In this document: one piece after another, positions 15,354-22,951 of the stretch | Position numbering within the stretch: position 1 is the stretch's first letter | How the letters are laid out: each line of letters begins with the position of its first letter | NCBI GenBank assembly: GCA_003526845.1 | Contig: DPVM01000015.1 | Span: 1-47,134 of the forward strand | Direction: 5' to 3' | Source: Oscillospiraceae bacterium | GTDB taxonomy: Bacteria; Bacillota; Clostridia; Oscillospirales; Acutalibacteraceae | Length of the DNA stretch: 47,134 bases | Made by a program: the position numbers and the translations under genes | Notes under the pieces: generated by a model | What the model saw: only the letters and a program-made list of their open reading frames with translations | What the model was told of the DNA's origin: nothing | Databases searched by the model: none

Positions 15354-16307
15354 TCAGTTACTCTTTTTTATCAAAGCCGCTCTGAGCGAGTTTAAAATTG
15401 CAAGCAGGCAAATGCCGACATCGCTGAAGACGGCAAGCCACATAGGCGGCTCCTTATCCAAAAATACGACGAGAACAAGAATTACAGCCTTAACGGCAAG
15501 TGTGAGCGCAATGTTTTCTTTAGAAATGCGAGTTGCACGCTTTGCATAAAAATCGCCGTTTTTTTCGTCCTTAACAACGGCGCCGATACCGAAATAAAAA
15601 CTGAGCGGCACCGAAATCACGATAGCACACGGACAGCCGACGGTGAGCGCCGAAAGCCCTCTGTATATCCACTCTTTCCAAACGGACCACTGTGAAAAGC
15701 CGCCCGTGATGAACGGAGGAATTACAATAACCAAAAGGGAAATCAAGAACACAATCGGTGTGTAAATCATTGAAAATCGTGTTATAAAACGGTTTGTACC
15801 GCCCGAGCCGTTAACCTCGTTTTCAAGGTGGGAGAGATTGCTCTCCTCATTTTCAACCTCGTCATCGCTGACATCGGACTCGGCAAACATATTGTTGATT
15901 TTGTCCTGACTTTTTGAAACAGCAAGGCTTTGCAGAAAATCGCCGATTGCAAAAAGCAGCATTACGGCACAGCCCTCGTGATATTCCTTAATGGCAAGTG
16001 CACCGATTGAAACAACGCTGATAAGCAGATATTCGTTGAAAATGTTTTTGTTGCCGACAAGCATAAGCGCATCGCGTATTACGCCGAAGCCGACCGCGAT
16101 ATATGAAATCGCAAAGCAAATCAAATAAACATAGCTGCTGATTGATGTAAACTCACTTATTACATAACCTGCGGCGAAAAACACCGCGCTGATTATGATT
16201 TTGACAGTCATTTCCTTTTTATACTGCTGAAAGGCGGCAGGGTCGCATCCGCATGTGCAACCGACCTGATGCTCCTGTGCAGGTTCGATATTTTCGTTTT
16301 CGGACAT
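15354..16307 (-). CDS. P1B-type zinc ATPase homologue lacking all ATPase domains
   Basis: This 317-aa membrane protein aligns with the membrane part of Zn/Cd/Pb P1B-2 ATPases (ZntA/CadA). All eight helices seem present (about 36-51, 58-79, 91-107, 112-130, 180-200, 215-242, 265-285, 290-308). The metal-pathway residues are intact: CPC at 225-227, the helix-7 Lys273 in IALTLAVKAV and the helix-8 Asp296 in FSDVG. Missing are the actuator TGE loop, the DKTGT phosphorylation site and the whole nucleotide domain. They are replaced by an acidic linker (about 143-172) and a 20-residue linker (about 244-262). The frame is open, so this is not frameshift decay. An N-terminal CTCGC (17-21) may bind metal. 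ATG 16307 has GAGGAG 8 nt upstream; a GTG at 16316 is the alternative. Function is unknown; a metal channel or sensor is inferred. Confidence 0.88.
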   Translation of the reverse strand: MSENENIEPAQEHQVGCTCGCDPAAFQQYKKEMTVKIIISAVFFAAGYVISEFTSISSYVYLICFAISYIAVGFGVIRDALMLVGNKNIFNEYLLISVVSIGALAIKEYHEGCAVMLLFAIGDFLQSLAVSKSQDKINNMFAESDVSDDEVENEESNLSHLENEVNGSGGTNRFITRFSMIYTPIVFLISLLVIVIPPFITGGFSQWSVWKEWIYRGLSALTVGCPCAIVISVPLSFYFGIGAVVKDEKNGDFYAKRATRISKENIALTLAVKAVILVLVVFLDKEPPMWLAVFSDVGICLLAILNSLRAALIKKSN

Positions 16308-16312
16308 ATTTA

Positions 16313-16594
16313 TCACTCCTCTATGTGCTCAACGGCACAGTTAATTATAATTTTGACATGCTCATCGGCAAGGGAATAGATTATATTTTTCCCCTCGCGG
16401 CGGCATTTGACAAGGTGGCTTTGTTTAAGCGAGCGAAGCTGGTGCGACACCGCCGTTTGCGACGCGCCGATTTTTTCGACAATTTCGGTCACGCTCAACT
16501 CACGGTCAAAAAGCGAAAACAAGATTTTTACCCTTGTTGCATCGCCGAACATTTTGAATAAATCTGCAATTTCGTTAATTCTTTCGTATTCCAT
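16313..16594 (-). CDS. ArsR/SmtB-family zinc-type metal sensor
   Basis: This 93-aa winged-helix repressor of the ArsR/SmtB family has the recognition helix in the ASQTAVSHQLRSLKQ segment. The last helix carries D77, H79, H90 and E93 with exactly the spacing of the SmtB alpha-5 zinc site (Asp-x-His, 11 residues, His-x-x-Glu). No CadC-type Cys pair is seen in the middle of the protein, so zinc is the predicted ligand. The start at 16594 is chosen for its GTGAGG site; the longer frame from 16624 lacks one. The gene is promoter-proximal, and the downstream ATPase-like gene begins beside its stop. It probably represses its own promoter. Confidence 0.9.
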   Translation of the reverse strand: MEYERINEIADLFKMFGDATRVKILFSLFDRELSVTEIVEKIGASQTAVSHQLRSLKQSHLVKCRREGKNIIYSLADEHVKIIINCAVEHIEE

Positions 16595-16604
16595 AATAGC
16601 CTCA

Positions 16605-16630
16605 CATATGTATTCACCGCTCATATGAAT
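16605..16630. promoter_or_regulatory. Possible metal-sensor operator
   Basis: Two CATATG palindromes (16605-16610 and 16622-16627) and an ATTCA/TGAAT inverted pair lie between the -10 box and the chosen start of the ArsR-type gene, the usual place for self-repression. The match to ArsR/SmtB operators is imperfect. Confidence 0.4.
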
Positions 16631-16647
16631 GAACCGTACAAATGTGC

Positions 16648-16676
16648 ATTATATATTTATTTTGCCGATTTGTCAA
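16648..16676 (-). promoter_or_regulatory. Consensus promoter of the metal-sensor operon
   Basis: On the minus strand, TTGACA (16671-16676) and TATAAT (16648-16653) are perfect consensus with 17-nt spacing. Confidence 0.8.
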
Positions 16677-16715
16677 TGACGGTGTTTAAATCTTTATAAA
16701 TATATTATAACACAC

Positions 16716-16745
16716 TTGGCAAGAGGGGGTAAAAAGTGGTAAAAT
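16716..16745 (+). promoter_or_regulatory. Probable promoter of the ProX-like gene
   Basis: TTGGCA (16716-16721) and TAAAAT (16740-16745) lie 18 nt apart. The start would fall about 25 nt before the ATG at 16777. Confidence 0.5.
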
Positions 16746-16776
16746 AGCATAAATAACAAAAAAGGACGCATAAAAT

Positions 16777-17325
16777 ATGGAACTTGTAAAAGGCAGACCG
16801 ACCGACTGCTCCGGCAGGCTTGAAAGGGAAGTGCGCGTTTATGACTTGCTCGACAAACTGGGCATTGAATACGAACGCACCGACCATGAAGAAGCAAACA
16901 CGATGGAAAAGTGCAACGAGATTGACAAAATTCTCGACACAATCATTTGCAAAAATCTTTTTCTCTGCAACAGACAACAAACAGAGTTTTATCTTTTGAT
17001 GATGCCGGGCGACAAGCCGTTTAAAACAAAATATATCACAAAACAGCTCGGTTGTTCGCGTCTTTCGTTTGCACCGAGCGAAAAGATGCTTGAATATCTC
17101 GACATCAAGCCGGGTGCAGTGTCGATAATGGGCTTGATGAATGATAAGGACAACAAAATTCAACTTGTAATCGACAAGCCTGTTGTCGAAAGCGAAACCC
17201 TCGGCTGTCATCCGTGCGTTTGCACCTCGAGCCTTAAATTCAAGACAAAAGATATAATTGAAAAATTTTTGCCGGCGGTGCACCACGAGCCGATAATAGT
17301 CGATTTGCCGTGGGGTGAGGAATAA
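16777..17325 (+). CDS. ProX-like aminoacyl-tRNA deacylase (YbaK/PrdX editing domain)
   Basis: This 182-aa free-standing editing protein is related to the INS domain of prolyl-tRNA synthetase. Such proteins hydrolyse mischarged tRNA-Pro (Ala- or Cys-tRNA-Pro). The family motifs are present: ICKNLFLCN with the conserved Lys, GAVSIMGLMND, and GCHPCVCTSSLKFKT. The family often names it prolyl-tRNA synthetase associated domain protein. AAGGACG lies upstream. The stop overlaps the next start (TAATG), so it is coupled to the RlmA-like methyltransferase and both act on translation RNAs. The exact mischarged amino acid is not predictable. Confidence 0.88.
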   Translation: MELVKGRPTDCSGRLEREVRVYDLLDKLGIEYERTDHEEANTMEKCNEIDKILDTIICKNLFLCNRQQTEFYLLMMPGDKPFKTKYITKQLGCSRLSFAPSEKMLEYLDIKPGAVSIMGLMNDKDNKIQLVIDKPVVESETLGCHPCVCTSSLKFKTKDIIEKFLPAVHHEPIIVDLPWGEE

Positions 17326-18086
17326 TGCTTGTTTGCCCCATATGCGGAGAATCGCTGAACAAAAGCGAAAATGCGCTGAAATGCCAAAATAATCACTGTT
17401 TTGATTTTGCCAAAGAGGGTTATGTAAACCTGCTTGTCGGCTCAAAAAGCGGCGATAAAACGGGCGACAGCAAAGAGTCCGCACGCGCACGCCACGCATT
17501 TTTGCAAAAGGGATATTACTCCTGCCTTAAAAATACGATTGCCGAAAAAATGAACGGTACGGTGCTTGATATTTGTTGCGGCGACGGATATTACGACAAT
17601 TATGACGGCGAGCTGTACGGCTTTGACATAAGCAAAGAAATGGTGCGCCTTGCGTCAAAGACAAATAAAAACGGCAAATATTTTGTGGCAAATCTCGCCT
17701 CAATCCCCATACCCGACAACAGCATCGACACGGCAATTCACCTTTTTGCTCCGTTTAACGACAAAGAATTTTTCAGAATACTCAAAAACGGCGGCAAGCT
17801 TTACAGCGTTATCCCCGGTGAGATGCATTTGTTTGAAATGAAGCAAATTGTTTATGACAAACCGTATAAAAACGACGAAAAAGCCCCCGAGTCAAAGCTT
17901 TTGACCCTCACAGGGAGGGAAAAGGTCAGCCAAAAGGTGACGATAAACGGCGACGATTTGAGAGAGCTGTTTTCGATGACTCCGTATTTTTACAGAACGA
18001 AAAACGAGTTTAAGGCGCGGCTCGACAAAATCGACGAAACCGAGCTTACTGTTGAATTTGTAATTCTTTGCTACGAAAAAATTTGA
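17325..18086 (+). CDS. rlmA: RlmA-type 23S rRNA guanine-N1 methyltransferase
   Basis: This 253-aa methyltransferase resembles RlmA(I)/RlmA(II), which methylate G745 or G748 of 23S rRNA. Changes at those bases affect macrolide or tylosin-type sensitivity in some bacteria. The N-terminal zinc site is intact (C4, C7, C20, H24 in CPICG and CQNNHCFDFAKEGYVNLL). The SAM-binding motif VLDICCGDGYYD follows, then the class-I fold with IHLFAPFNDKEFFRILKNGG. The start overlaps the ProX-like stop. Family membership is clear; which base is modified is not. Confidence 0.9.
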   Translation: MLVCPICGESLNKSENALKCQNNHCFDFAKEGYVNLLVGSKSGDKTGDSKESARARHAFLQKGYYSCLKNTIAEKMNGTVLDICCGDGYYDNYDGELYGFDISKEMVRLASKTNKNGKYFVANLASIPIPDNSIDTAIHLFAPFNDKEFFRILKNGGKLYSVIPGEMHLFEMKQIVYDKPYKNDEKAPESKLLTLTGREKVSQKVTINGDDLRELFSMTPYFYRTKNEFKARLDKIDETELTVEFVILCYEKI

Positions 18087-18105
18087 TATTCAGCGACATA
18101 AAAAA

Positions 18106-18144
18106 TAGGCTTGCAGCGATTAATTTCAACTGCAAGCCGTTTTT
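18106..18144. terminator. Bidirectional terminator between rlmA and the M23 gene
   Basis: GGCTTGCAG (18108-18116) and CTGCAAGCC (18130-18138) form a 9-bp stem, with T5 after it on + and an A-run before it that serves minus. It lies between convergent genes. Confidence 0.8.
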
Positions 18145-18847
18145 ATTCCGTTTTGCCCATAACATTCAGCGGATTAACGGTTTTTCCGCCGACTTTTGTT
18201 TCAAGATGAAGGTGCGGCGACGATTTGCTTTCAATCGGAACAGAGCCGAGCGTGCCGATTGTGTTGCCGATATTGACATACGAGCCTTTTTTAACGCTCA
18301 CGCTGTCAAGACCGCAATATTTTGCGACAAGCTTGCCACCGTGGTCGATTTCGACAACCATGCCGTAAAGGCTGTCTGTATAAACCGCGATAACCCTGCC
18401 GTCATTAATCGCAACAACCTTGTCGCCCTGCTTGCCCGTGAAATCAACAGCGGCATGCGCGCGATAATCGTTGAGCGTTTCGTCAAACACCGGCTCCTCG
18501 CTGTACCCTTTAAGCACCGTTTCCGTGAGCGGATATTTATAAAAACTCTTATATGGAATATTGTTTTTGCCCTGCTCCATGGTGGCAGCCTCTTTTTTTG
18601 CCGTTGTTGTGCGCGCCGTGGAGGCGGCGGTTGTTTGCTTTTGCGTTTTCGGCTCTTTCGCCGTAACGGCATGGTTTGCCTCGGTTGTGTCAACAATTGT
18701 TGTATTTTCGTTGACAGTGCCCTTTTGAGCCTTTGAATTTGTTGAAAAATAGACTATAAGTCCAAGCGCAATAATGCAAAGACAAACTATTGAAAACAGC
18801 GTCTTTACATTTTTGCTGTCCTTTTTACTGTTTTGATTTGCAGACAT
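18143..18847 (-). CDS. M23 peptidase, SpoIIQ-like membrane protein
   Basis: This 234-aa single-pass protein has a short basic N-terminus, a membrane helix (about 16-35), a Thr/Ala/Lys-rich linker (36-95) and a C-terminal LytM/M23 domain. The zinc ligands of an active LytM fold are visible: H and D in AHAAVDF and the HLH of SPHLHLE. The domain strongly recalls SpoIIQ, the forespore protein of the engulfment channel, which keeps its zinc site in clostridia. A cell-wall endopeptidase is the alternative. The chosen start has GAGGTG 6 nt upstream; a frame extending to 18967 overlaps mfd and lacks a site. Confidence 0.85.
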   Translation of the reverse strand: MSANQNSKKDSKNVKTLFSIVCLCIIALGLIVYFSTNSKAQKGTVNENTTIVDTTEANHAVTAKEPKTQKQTTAASTARTTTAKKEAATMEQGKNNIPYKSFYKYPLTETVLKGYSEEPVFDETLNDYRAHAAVDFTGKQGDKVVAINDGRVIAVYTDSLYGMVVEIDHGGKLVAKYCGLDSVSVKKGSYVNIGNTIGTLGSVPIESKSSPHLHLETKVGGKTVNPLNVMGKTE

Positions 18848-18888
18848 AAAAAACACCTCGGTTGTATTATTGACCGAGGTGCTTAATT

Positions 18889-21800
18889 TTATGCATTTTG
18901 TAAAATTTCGAGCGTTTCGCGAACAGTGTCTATCGGATTGCCGTTGTCGACACGAACGCTGATGCAAGGCTTTACGCCCGATTTAAATGTTGCTCTGCCG
19001 CGCATTTTTTCATTCAGCGCAACAAGATATTCAACCTTAACATCTTCAACAAGGAAGTTGACGGCAACGCCCTTTTGCTTAATTTCGTAAATACCGAGTT
19101 TCATCGCCGTGTTTCGCATAAGCGCAATTTCAACAAGACCGTAAACGGGAGCCGGCGGAATACCGAAGCGGTCGGTCAGCTCGTCATAAACATCGTTTGC
19201 GTCGGCATCACTGCGTATATTTGCGATTGTTTTATACATTTCAAGTCTAATCGGCGTTGAAGTGATATAATCGGTCGGAATACCTGCGTCAACAGGCAGG
19301 TCGATAAGGCACTCTTTCTCCCTTTCCTGTGGCTTGCGCTCGCCCTTTTCCTCGGCAACCGCCTCTTCAAGGAGTTTGAGATACATTTCGTATCCGACAG
19401 ATTCCATATGGCCGTGCTGTCTGTTGCCCAAAAGCGAGCCTGCGCCGCGGATTTCAAGGTCGCGCATTGCGATTTTGAATCCGGAGCCGAACTCCGTATA
19501 TTCCCTGATAGCCTCGAGCCTTTTTGTTGCGATTTCGGAAAGCTCTCTGCCGCGCACGAATGTAAAATAAGCATAGCCGCGGCGTGACGAACGACCGACC
19601 CTGCCGCGAATTTGGTGCAGTTGGGCAAGGCCCATTCTGTCGGCGTTTTCAATGATAAGCGTGTTTACATTTGAAACATCAACGCCGGTTTCTATAATCG
19701 TTGTGCAAACAAGAATGTCGATTTCGCCGTTTGTCAGTTTTTCCCAAACATCGGAAAGTTGCTCCTCGGTCATTTTGCCGTGAGCAACGCCGACCGTCGC
19801 ATCGGGAATTGATTTTTTGATTTGCAGAGCGACATGGTCAATCGTGTCAATGTTGTTGTGAAGATAATAGCACTGACCGCCGCGCGAAAGTTCTTTTTCC
19901 ATAGCCTCGACAAGCACACCGAAATCATATTCCATAACATATGTTTGAACGGGGCGTCGGTCGCCCGGAGCCTCCTCGAGCAGTGACATATCTCTGATTC
20001 CGCTCATCGCCATATTGAGCGTTCGCGGAATAGGTGTAGCCGAAAGTGTGAGCACATCGACTCTCGGAAATTTTTCCTTTATTTTTTCTTTCTGGGCAAC
20101 ACCAAAGCGCTGTTCCTCGTCAACAACAAGGAGACCCAAATCCTTAAACTTAATATCCTTGCTGATAATTCGGTGAGTGCCGACAAGCAAATCGACCTTG
20201 CCTGCCGCCAAATCCTCAAGCACCTGTTTTTGCTTTGTCGGTGACACAAAGCGCGAGAGCATTTCTATTCTGACGGGATACGCCTCCATTCTGCGTACCG
20301 CAGTTTGAAAATGTTGCATCGCAAGCACGGTGGTCGGCACAAGGATTGCGCACTGCTTGCCGTCGCCTATGCATTTAAAGCAGGCGCGCAGTGCAACCTC
20401 GGTTTTGCCGAAGCCAACATCGCCGCAAAGCAAGCGGTCCATCGGTGCGGATTTTTCCATATCGCCCTTGATTTCGTCGGCACAGCGGAGCTGATCGTCG
20501 GTTTCATCATATTCAAAGCGAAGTTCAAAATCGCGCTGTAAATCTGTGTCTTGGCTGAAGGCGTAGCCGGGTGTGCTCATTCGCTTTGCATAAAGCGCAA
20601 TAAGCTCCTTTGCCATATCCTGAACGCTTGCGCGAACTTTTGCCTTTGCTTTTTGCCAATCGCCCGAGCCGAGACGGCTGATTTTAACCCTTGATGTGTC
20701 ATCGTTCGGACCGATATATTTTGAAACAAGGTCAAGCTGTGTAACGGGGACATAAAGCGTGTCGCCCTTTGCATAGCTGATTTTGATATAATCTTTTTTA
20801 ACGCCCTTTATATCGAGCGAATGTATGCCCTCAAAAACGCCGATTCCGTGAACATTGTGAACAATGTAATCGCCGGGCGACAGCTCATCGAGCGAGTGGA
20901 TTGCGTCCTTTGCAGAAACTTTTTTGTGCTTTTTTCGGCTTTGATTTGATTTTGTGTGAGTGATGAGCGCAAATTTGCACGAGCTCATTCTGAATCCGTT
21001 TGACAAAGTGCCCGTCAGCACGGTTACCTGACCGCGGCGGAACTCTTCAGGGCGATTTTCGCAGAAAACGGCGTCAAAGCCCATTTCGCCTATATCGTAT
21101 GCAAGCGCCTTACCTGCTCTTGATGTGCCTGCCATGATGCAAACGGCATAATTTGTTTTGAGAAGAGGGAACAAATCGTCTTTAAGCTGCGACAGCGTAC
21201 CCGACCAAGCGTTAAAGCTTTCGCAAACAAAATTTGCAAGGTGGCGCACCGGCGTGTCAAAACTACCGCGCGGAAGCGAGTCCATATACACTGCGGCACA
21301 GCTCTCATAAACGGCGCACAAATCCTCAAAATCAAGTGCGAACTTGTCGATGCCCTTGCAGAGATTGCCGTCATTCAAAAGCCACTTGATTTCCTCGTTC
21401 ATCAGTTTTGTTTGACTGAGTGTCTTCTCTTTAATTTTTGCACTTTCACATACAAAAAGTGTGCCCTCAAAATAGTCGAAAATACCCTTCGAGTCATACG
21501 CAAGCGGCAAATATTTATCGTTGCAACGCAAATTTATGCCCTGTTTGAGCCTGTCGCTGTCCTGATAAAGTTTTTCGCGCGCTTTTGTCGCCTTACCCTT
21601 TAAGCCTGCGGCAAGAGTATCAATTTTTTTAGCCTGCTCCTCGCGCGAGTTAAACAAAACCTCGGTTGACGGGATAATCTCAACGCTGTTAACCATATCC
21701 GTTCTGCGCTGTGTGGCAATGTCAAATTTTGTTATCGAATCAACCGTGTCGCCCCAAAGCTCAATACGCACCGGAACATCCGCACCAGGCGGAAAAATAT

Positions 21801-22338
21801 CAAGCAATCCGCCGCGAATTGAAAATTGGCTCGTGCCGTCAACTTGGTCAAAACGCGAATAACCTGCTTTTACGAGGCGCGTTGCCATATCGTCGAGGTC
21901 GATTTCATCGCCCGACGAAATTTTAAAACTGCGCTCCTTCAGTGCCTGCGGCGGCATTGTGTATTGAGCGGCAGCGGCGGCAGACGCAACAACGGCGGTA
22001 TAATTGCCGTCGATTATTTTTGAAAGCACGCCGAGCCTGATTTGCTCGTACTCACGACTGATGCCCTCGACATCAAGGAGCGTAAACTCCCTTTTCGGAT
22101 AGAGGAAAACACCCTGCTGAAACTGCGAAAGATTTTCAAAAAATCTGACCGCGCTTGCCTCGTCGGGTGTAATTATAAATGCTTTTTTGCCTGTTTTTTC
22201 GCAAAGGGAATGAACTGCGTGAACTTTATTTATATCGGCAAGACCGATAACTCCGACGGGCGCACCGAGCGTGTCGATGCTTTGCGCCAGAGTCGAAAAC
22301 TCCTCGTCCTTTTCCCAAACTTTTGAAAAACAACTCAT
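18889..22338 (-). CDS. mfd: Transcription-repair coupling factor Mfd
   Basis: Mfd removes RNA polymerase stalled at DNA damage and recruits UvrA, so the template strand is repaired first. At 1149 aa it has the normal length and order: N-terminal UvrB-like region, RNA-polymerase-interacting domain (about 480-560, with DYIVHNVHGIGVFEG), then the RecG-like translocase with GDVGFGKTEVALRA, VVDEEQRFGVAQKEK, LSATPIPRTL and QIRGRVGRSSRRGYAYF, and the C-terminal TRCF domain. It lies 22 nt after pth and 41 nt before the M23 gene on the same strand. Confidence 0.97.
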   Translation of the reverse strand: MSCFSKVWEKDEEFSTLAQSIDTLGAPVGVIGLADINKVHAVHSLCEKTGKKAFIITPDEASAVRFFENLSQFQQGVFLYPKREFTLLDVEGISREYEQIRLGVLSKIIDGNYTAVVASAAAAAQYTMPPQALKERSFKISSGDEIDLDDMATRLVKAGYSRFDQVDGTSQFSIRGGLLDIFPPGADVPVRIELWGDTVDSITKFDIATQRRTDMVNSVEIIPSTEVLFNSREEQAKKIDTLAAGLKGKATKAREKLYQDSDRLKQGINLRCNDKYLPLAYDSKGIFDYFEGTLFVCESAKIKEKTLSQTKLMNEEIKWLLNDGNLCKGIDKFALDFEDLCAVYESCAAVYMDSLPRGSFDTPVRHLANFVCESFNAWSGTLSQLKDDLFPLLKTNYAVCIMAGTSRAGKALAYDIGEMGFDAVFCENRPEEFRRGQVTVLTGTLSNGFRMSSCKFALITHTKSNQSRKKHKKVSAKDAIHSLDELSPGDYIVHNVHGIGVFEGIHSLDIKGVKKDYIKISYAKGDTLYVPVTQLDLVSKYIGPNDDTSRVKISRLGSGDWQKAKAKVRASVQDMAKELIALYAKRMSTPGYAFSQDTDLQRDFELRFEYDETDDQLRCADEIKGDMEKSAPMDRLLCGDVGFGKTEVALRACFKCIGDGKQCAILVPTTVLAMQHFQTAVRRMEAYPVRIEMLSRFVSPTKQKQVLEDLAAGKVDLLVGTHRIISKDIKFKDLGLLVVDEEQRFGVAQKEKIKEKFPRVDVLTLSATPIPRTLNMAMSGIRDMSLLEEAPGDRRPVQTYVMEYDFGVLVEAMEKELSRGGQCYYLHNNIDTIDHVALQIKKSIPDATVGVAHGKMTEEQLSDVWEKLTNGEIDILVCTTIIETGVDVSNVNTLIIENADRMGLAQLHQIRGRVGRSSRRGYAYFTFVRGRELSEIATKRLEAIREYTEFGSGFKIAMRDLEIRGAGSLLGNRQHGHMESVGYEMYLKLLEEAVAEEKGERKPQEREKECLIDLPVDAGIPTDYITSTPIRLEMYKTIANIRSDADANDVYDELTDRFGIPPAPVYGLVEIALMRNTAMKLGIYEIKQKGVAVNFLVEDVKVEYLVALNEKMRGRATFKSGVKPCISVRVDNGNPIDTVRETLEILQNA

Positions 22339-22360
22339 ATTTTAAATTATCTCCGTTTGA

Positions 22361-22951
22361 TTATGAATTGTATAAATTCATTGCTTTGTCGATTTCGTCA
22401 TTCACCATGAGTTTGACAGCCTCGGCGGCGTTTTCAAGCGCAGACGATAAATCGTCCTTTGCGTCATCGGGAAATTTTGCAAGCACCCAATCGGCAAGGT
22501 CCCACTTGCCGGGTTTTTTGCCTACGCCGATTTTTACGCGCGGAAAATCCTCGCCGCCTATGCAGGAAATGATGCTTTTTATTCCGTTGTGTCCGCCTGC
22601 ACTGCCCTTGCGGCGAATACGCAATTTGCCGACATCAAGGCTTACATCGTCATATACTACTATGATATTTTCATCAGGAATATTATAATATGTTGCCGCC
22701 TCGTAAACAGCCTCGCCCGAGTTGTTCATCATCGTTTGCGGTTTCATCAAAAGGCAACGATGCTGCGCAATCATCTCGTCTGCGACAAGTGCGTGAAATT
22801 TTACCTTTTTAAACTCAAAGCCCTCGTTTTCGGCAAGTTTGTCAAGTGCCGAAAAGCCTGCGTTGTGGCGTGTTTTTTCATATGTGCTGCCCGGATTGCC
22901 CAAGCCGACAATCAAATATTCGATTTTTCCTTTTTTCATAAAATTAAACAT
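22361..22951 (-). CDS. pth: Peptidyl-tRNA hydrolase
   Basis: Pth frees tRNAs from peptides dropped by stalled ribosomes. The 196-aa protein carries the family signatures VGLGNPGSTYEKTRHNAGF (catalytic His29), KPQTMMNNSG, VVYDDVSLDVGKLRIRRKGS and GGHNGIKSI. The ATG at 22951 overlaps the end of the CNNM/CBS gene by 8 nt, with GAGG about 12 nt upstream; the ATG at 22939 is the other option. The pth-mfd order is common in Firmicutes. Confidence 0.95.
   Translation of the reverse strand: MFNFMKKGKIEYLIVGLGNPGSTYEKTRHNAGFSALDKLAENEGFEFKKVKFHALVADEMIAQHRCLLMKPQTMMNNSGEAVYEAATYYNIPDENIIVVYDDVSLDVGKLRIRRKGSAGGHNGIKSIISCIGGEDFPRVKIGVGKKPGKWDLADWVLAKFPDDAKDDLSSALENAAEAVKLMVNDEIDKAMNLYNS

Noticed and set aside
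15354..16307. The idea that the P1B-like gene is a frameshifted ordinary ATPase
   Set aside because: The frame is continuous from the first to the last helix, and neither strand in or near it contains DKTGT or TGE motifs in another frame.
16595..16624. Longer start for the ArsR-type gene (ATG at 16624)
   Set aside because: No ribosome site precedes it, while ATG 16594 follows GTGAGG; the extra ten residues overlap the probable operator.
16705..17499. 264-codon minus-strand frame opposite the ProX-like and RlmA-like genes
   Set aside because: Both plus-strand genes show full family motifs; the antisense translation is Cys/Phe/Arg-rich and unlike any protein.
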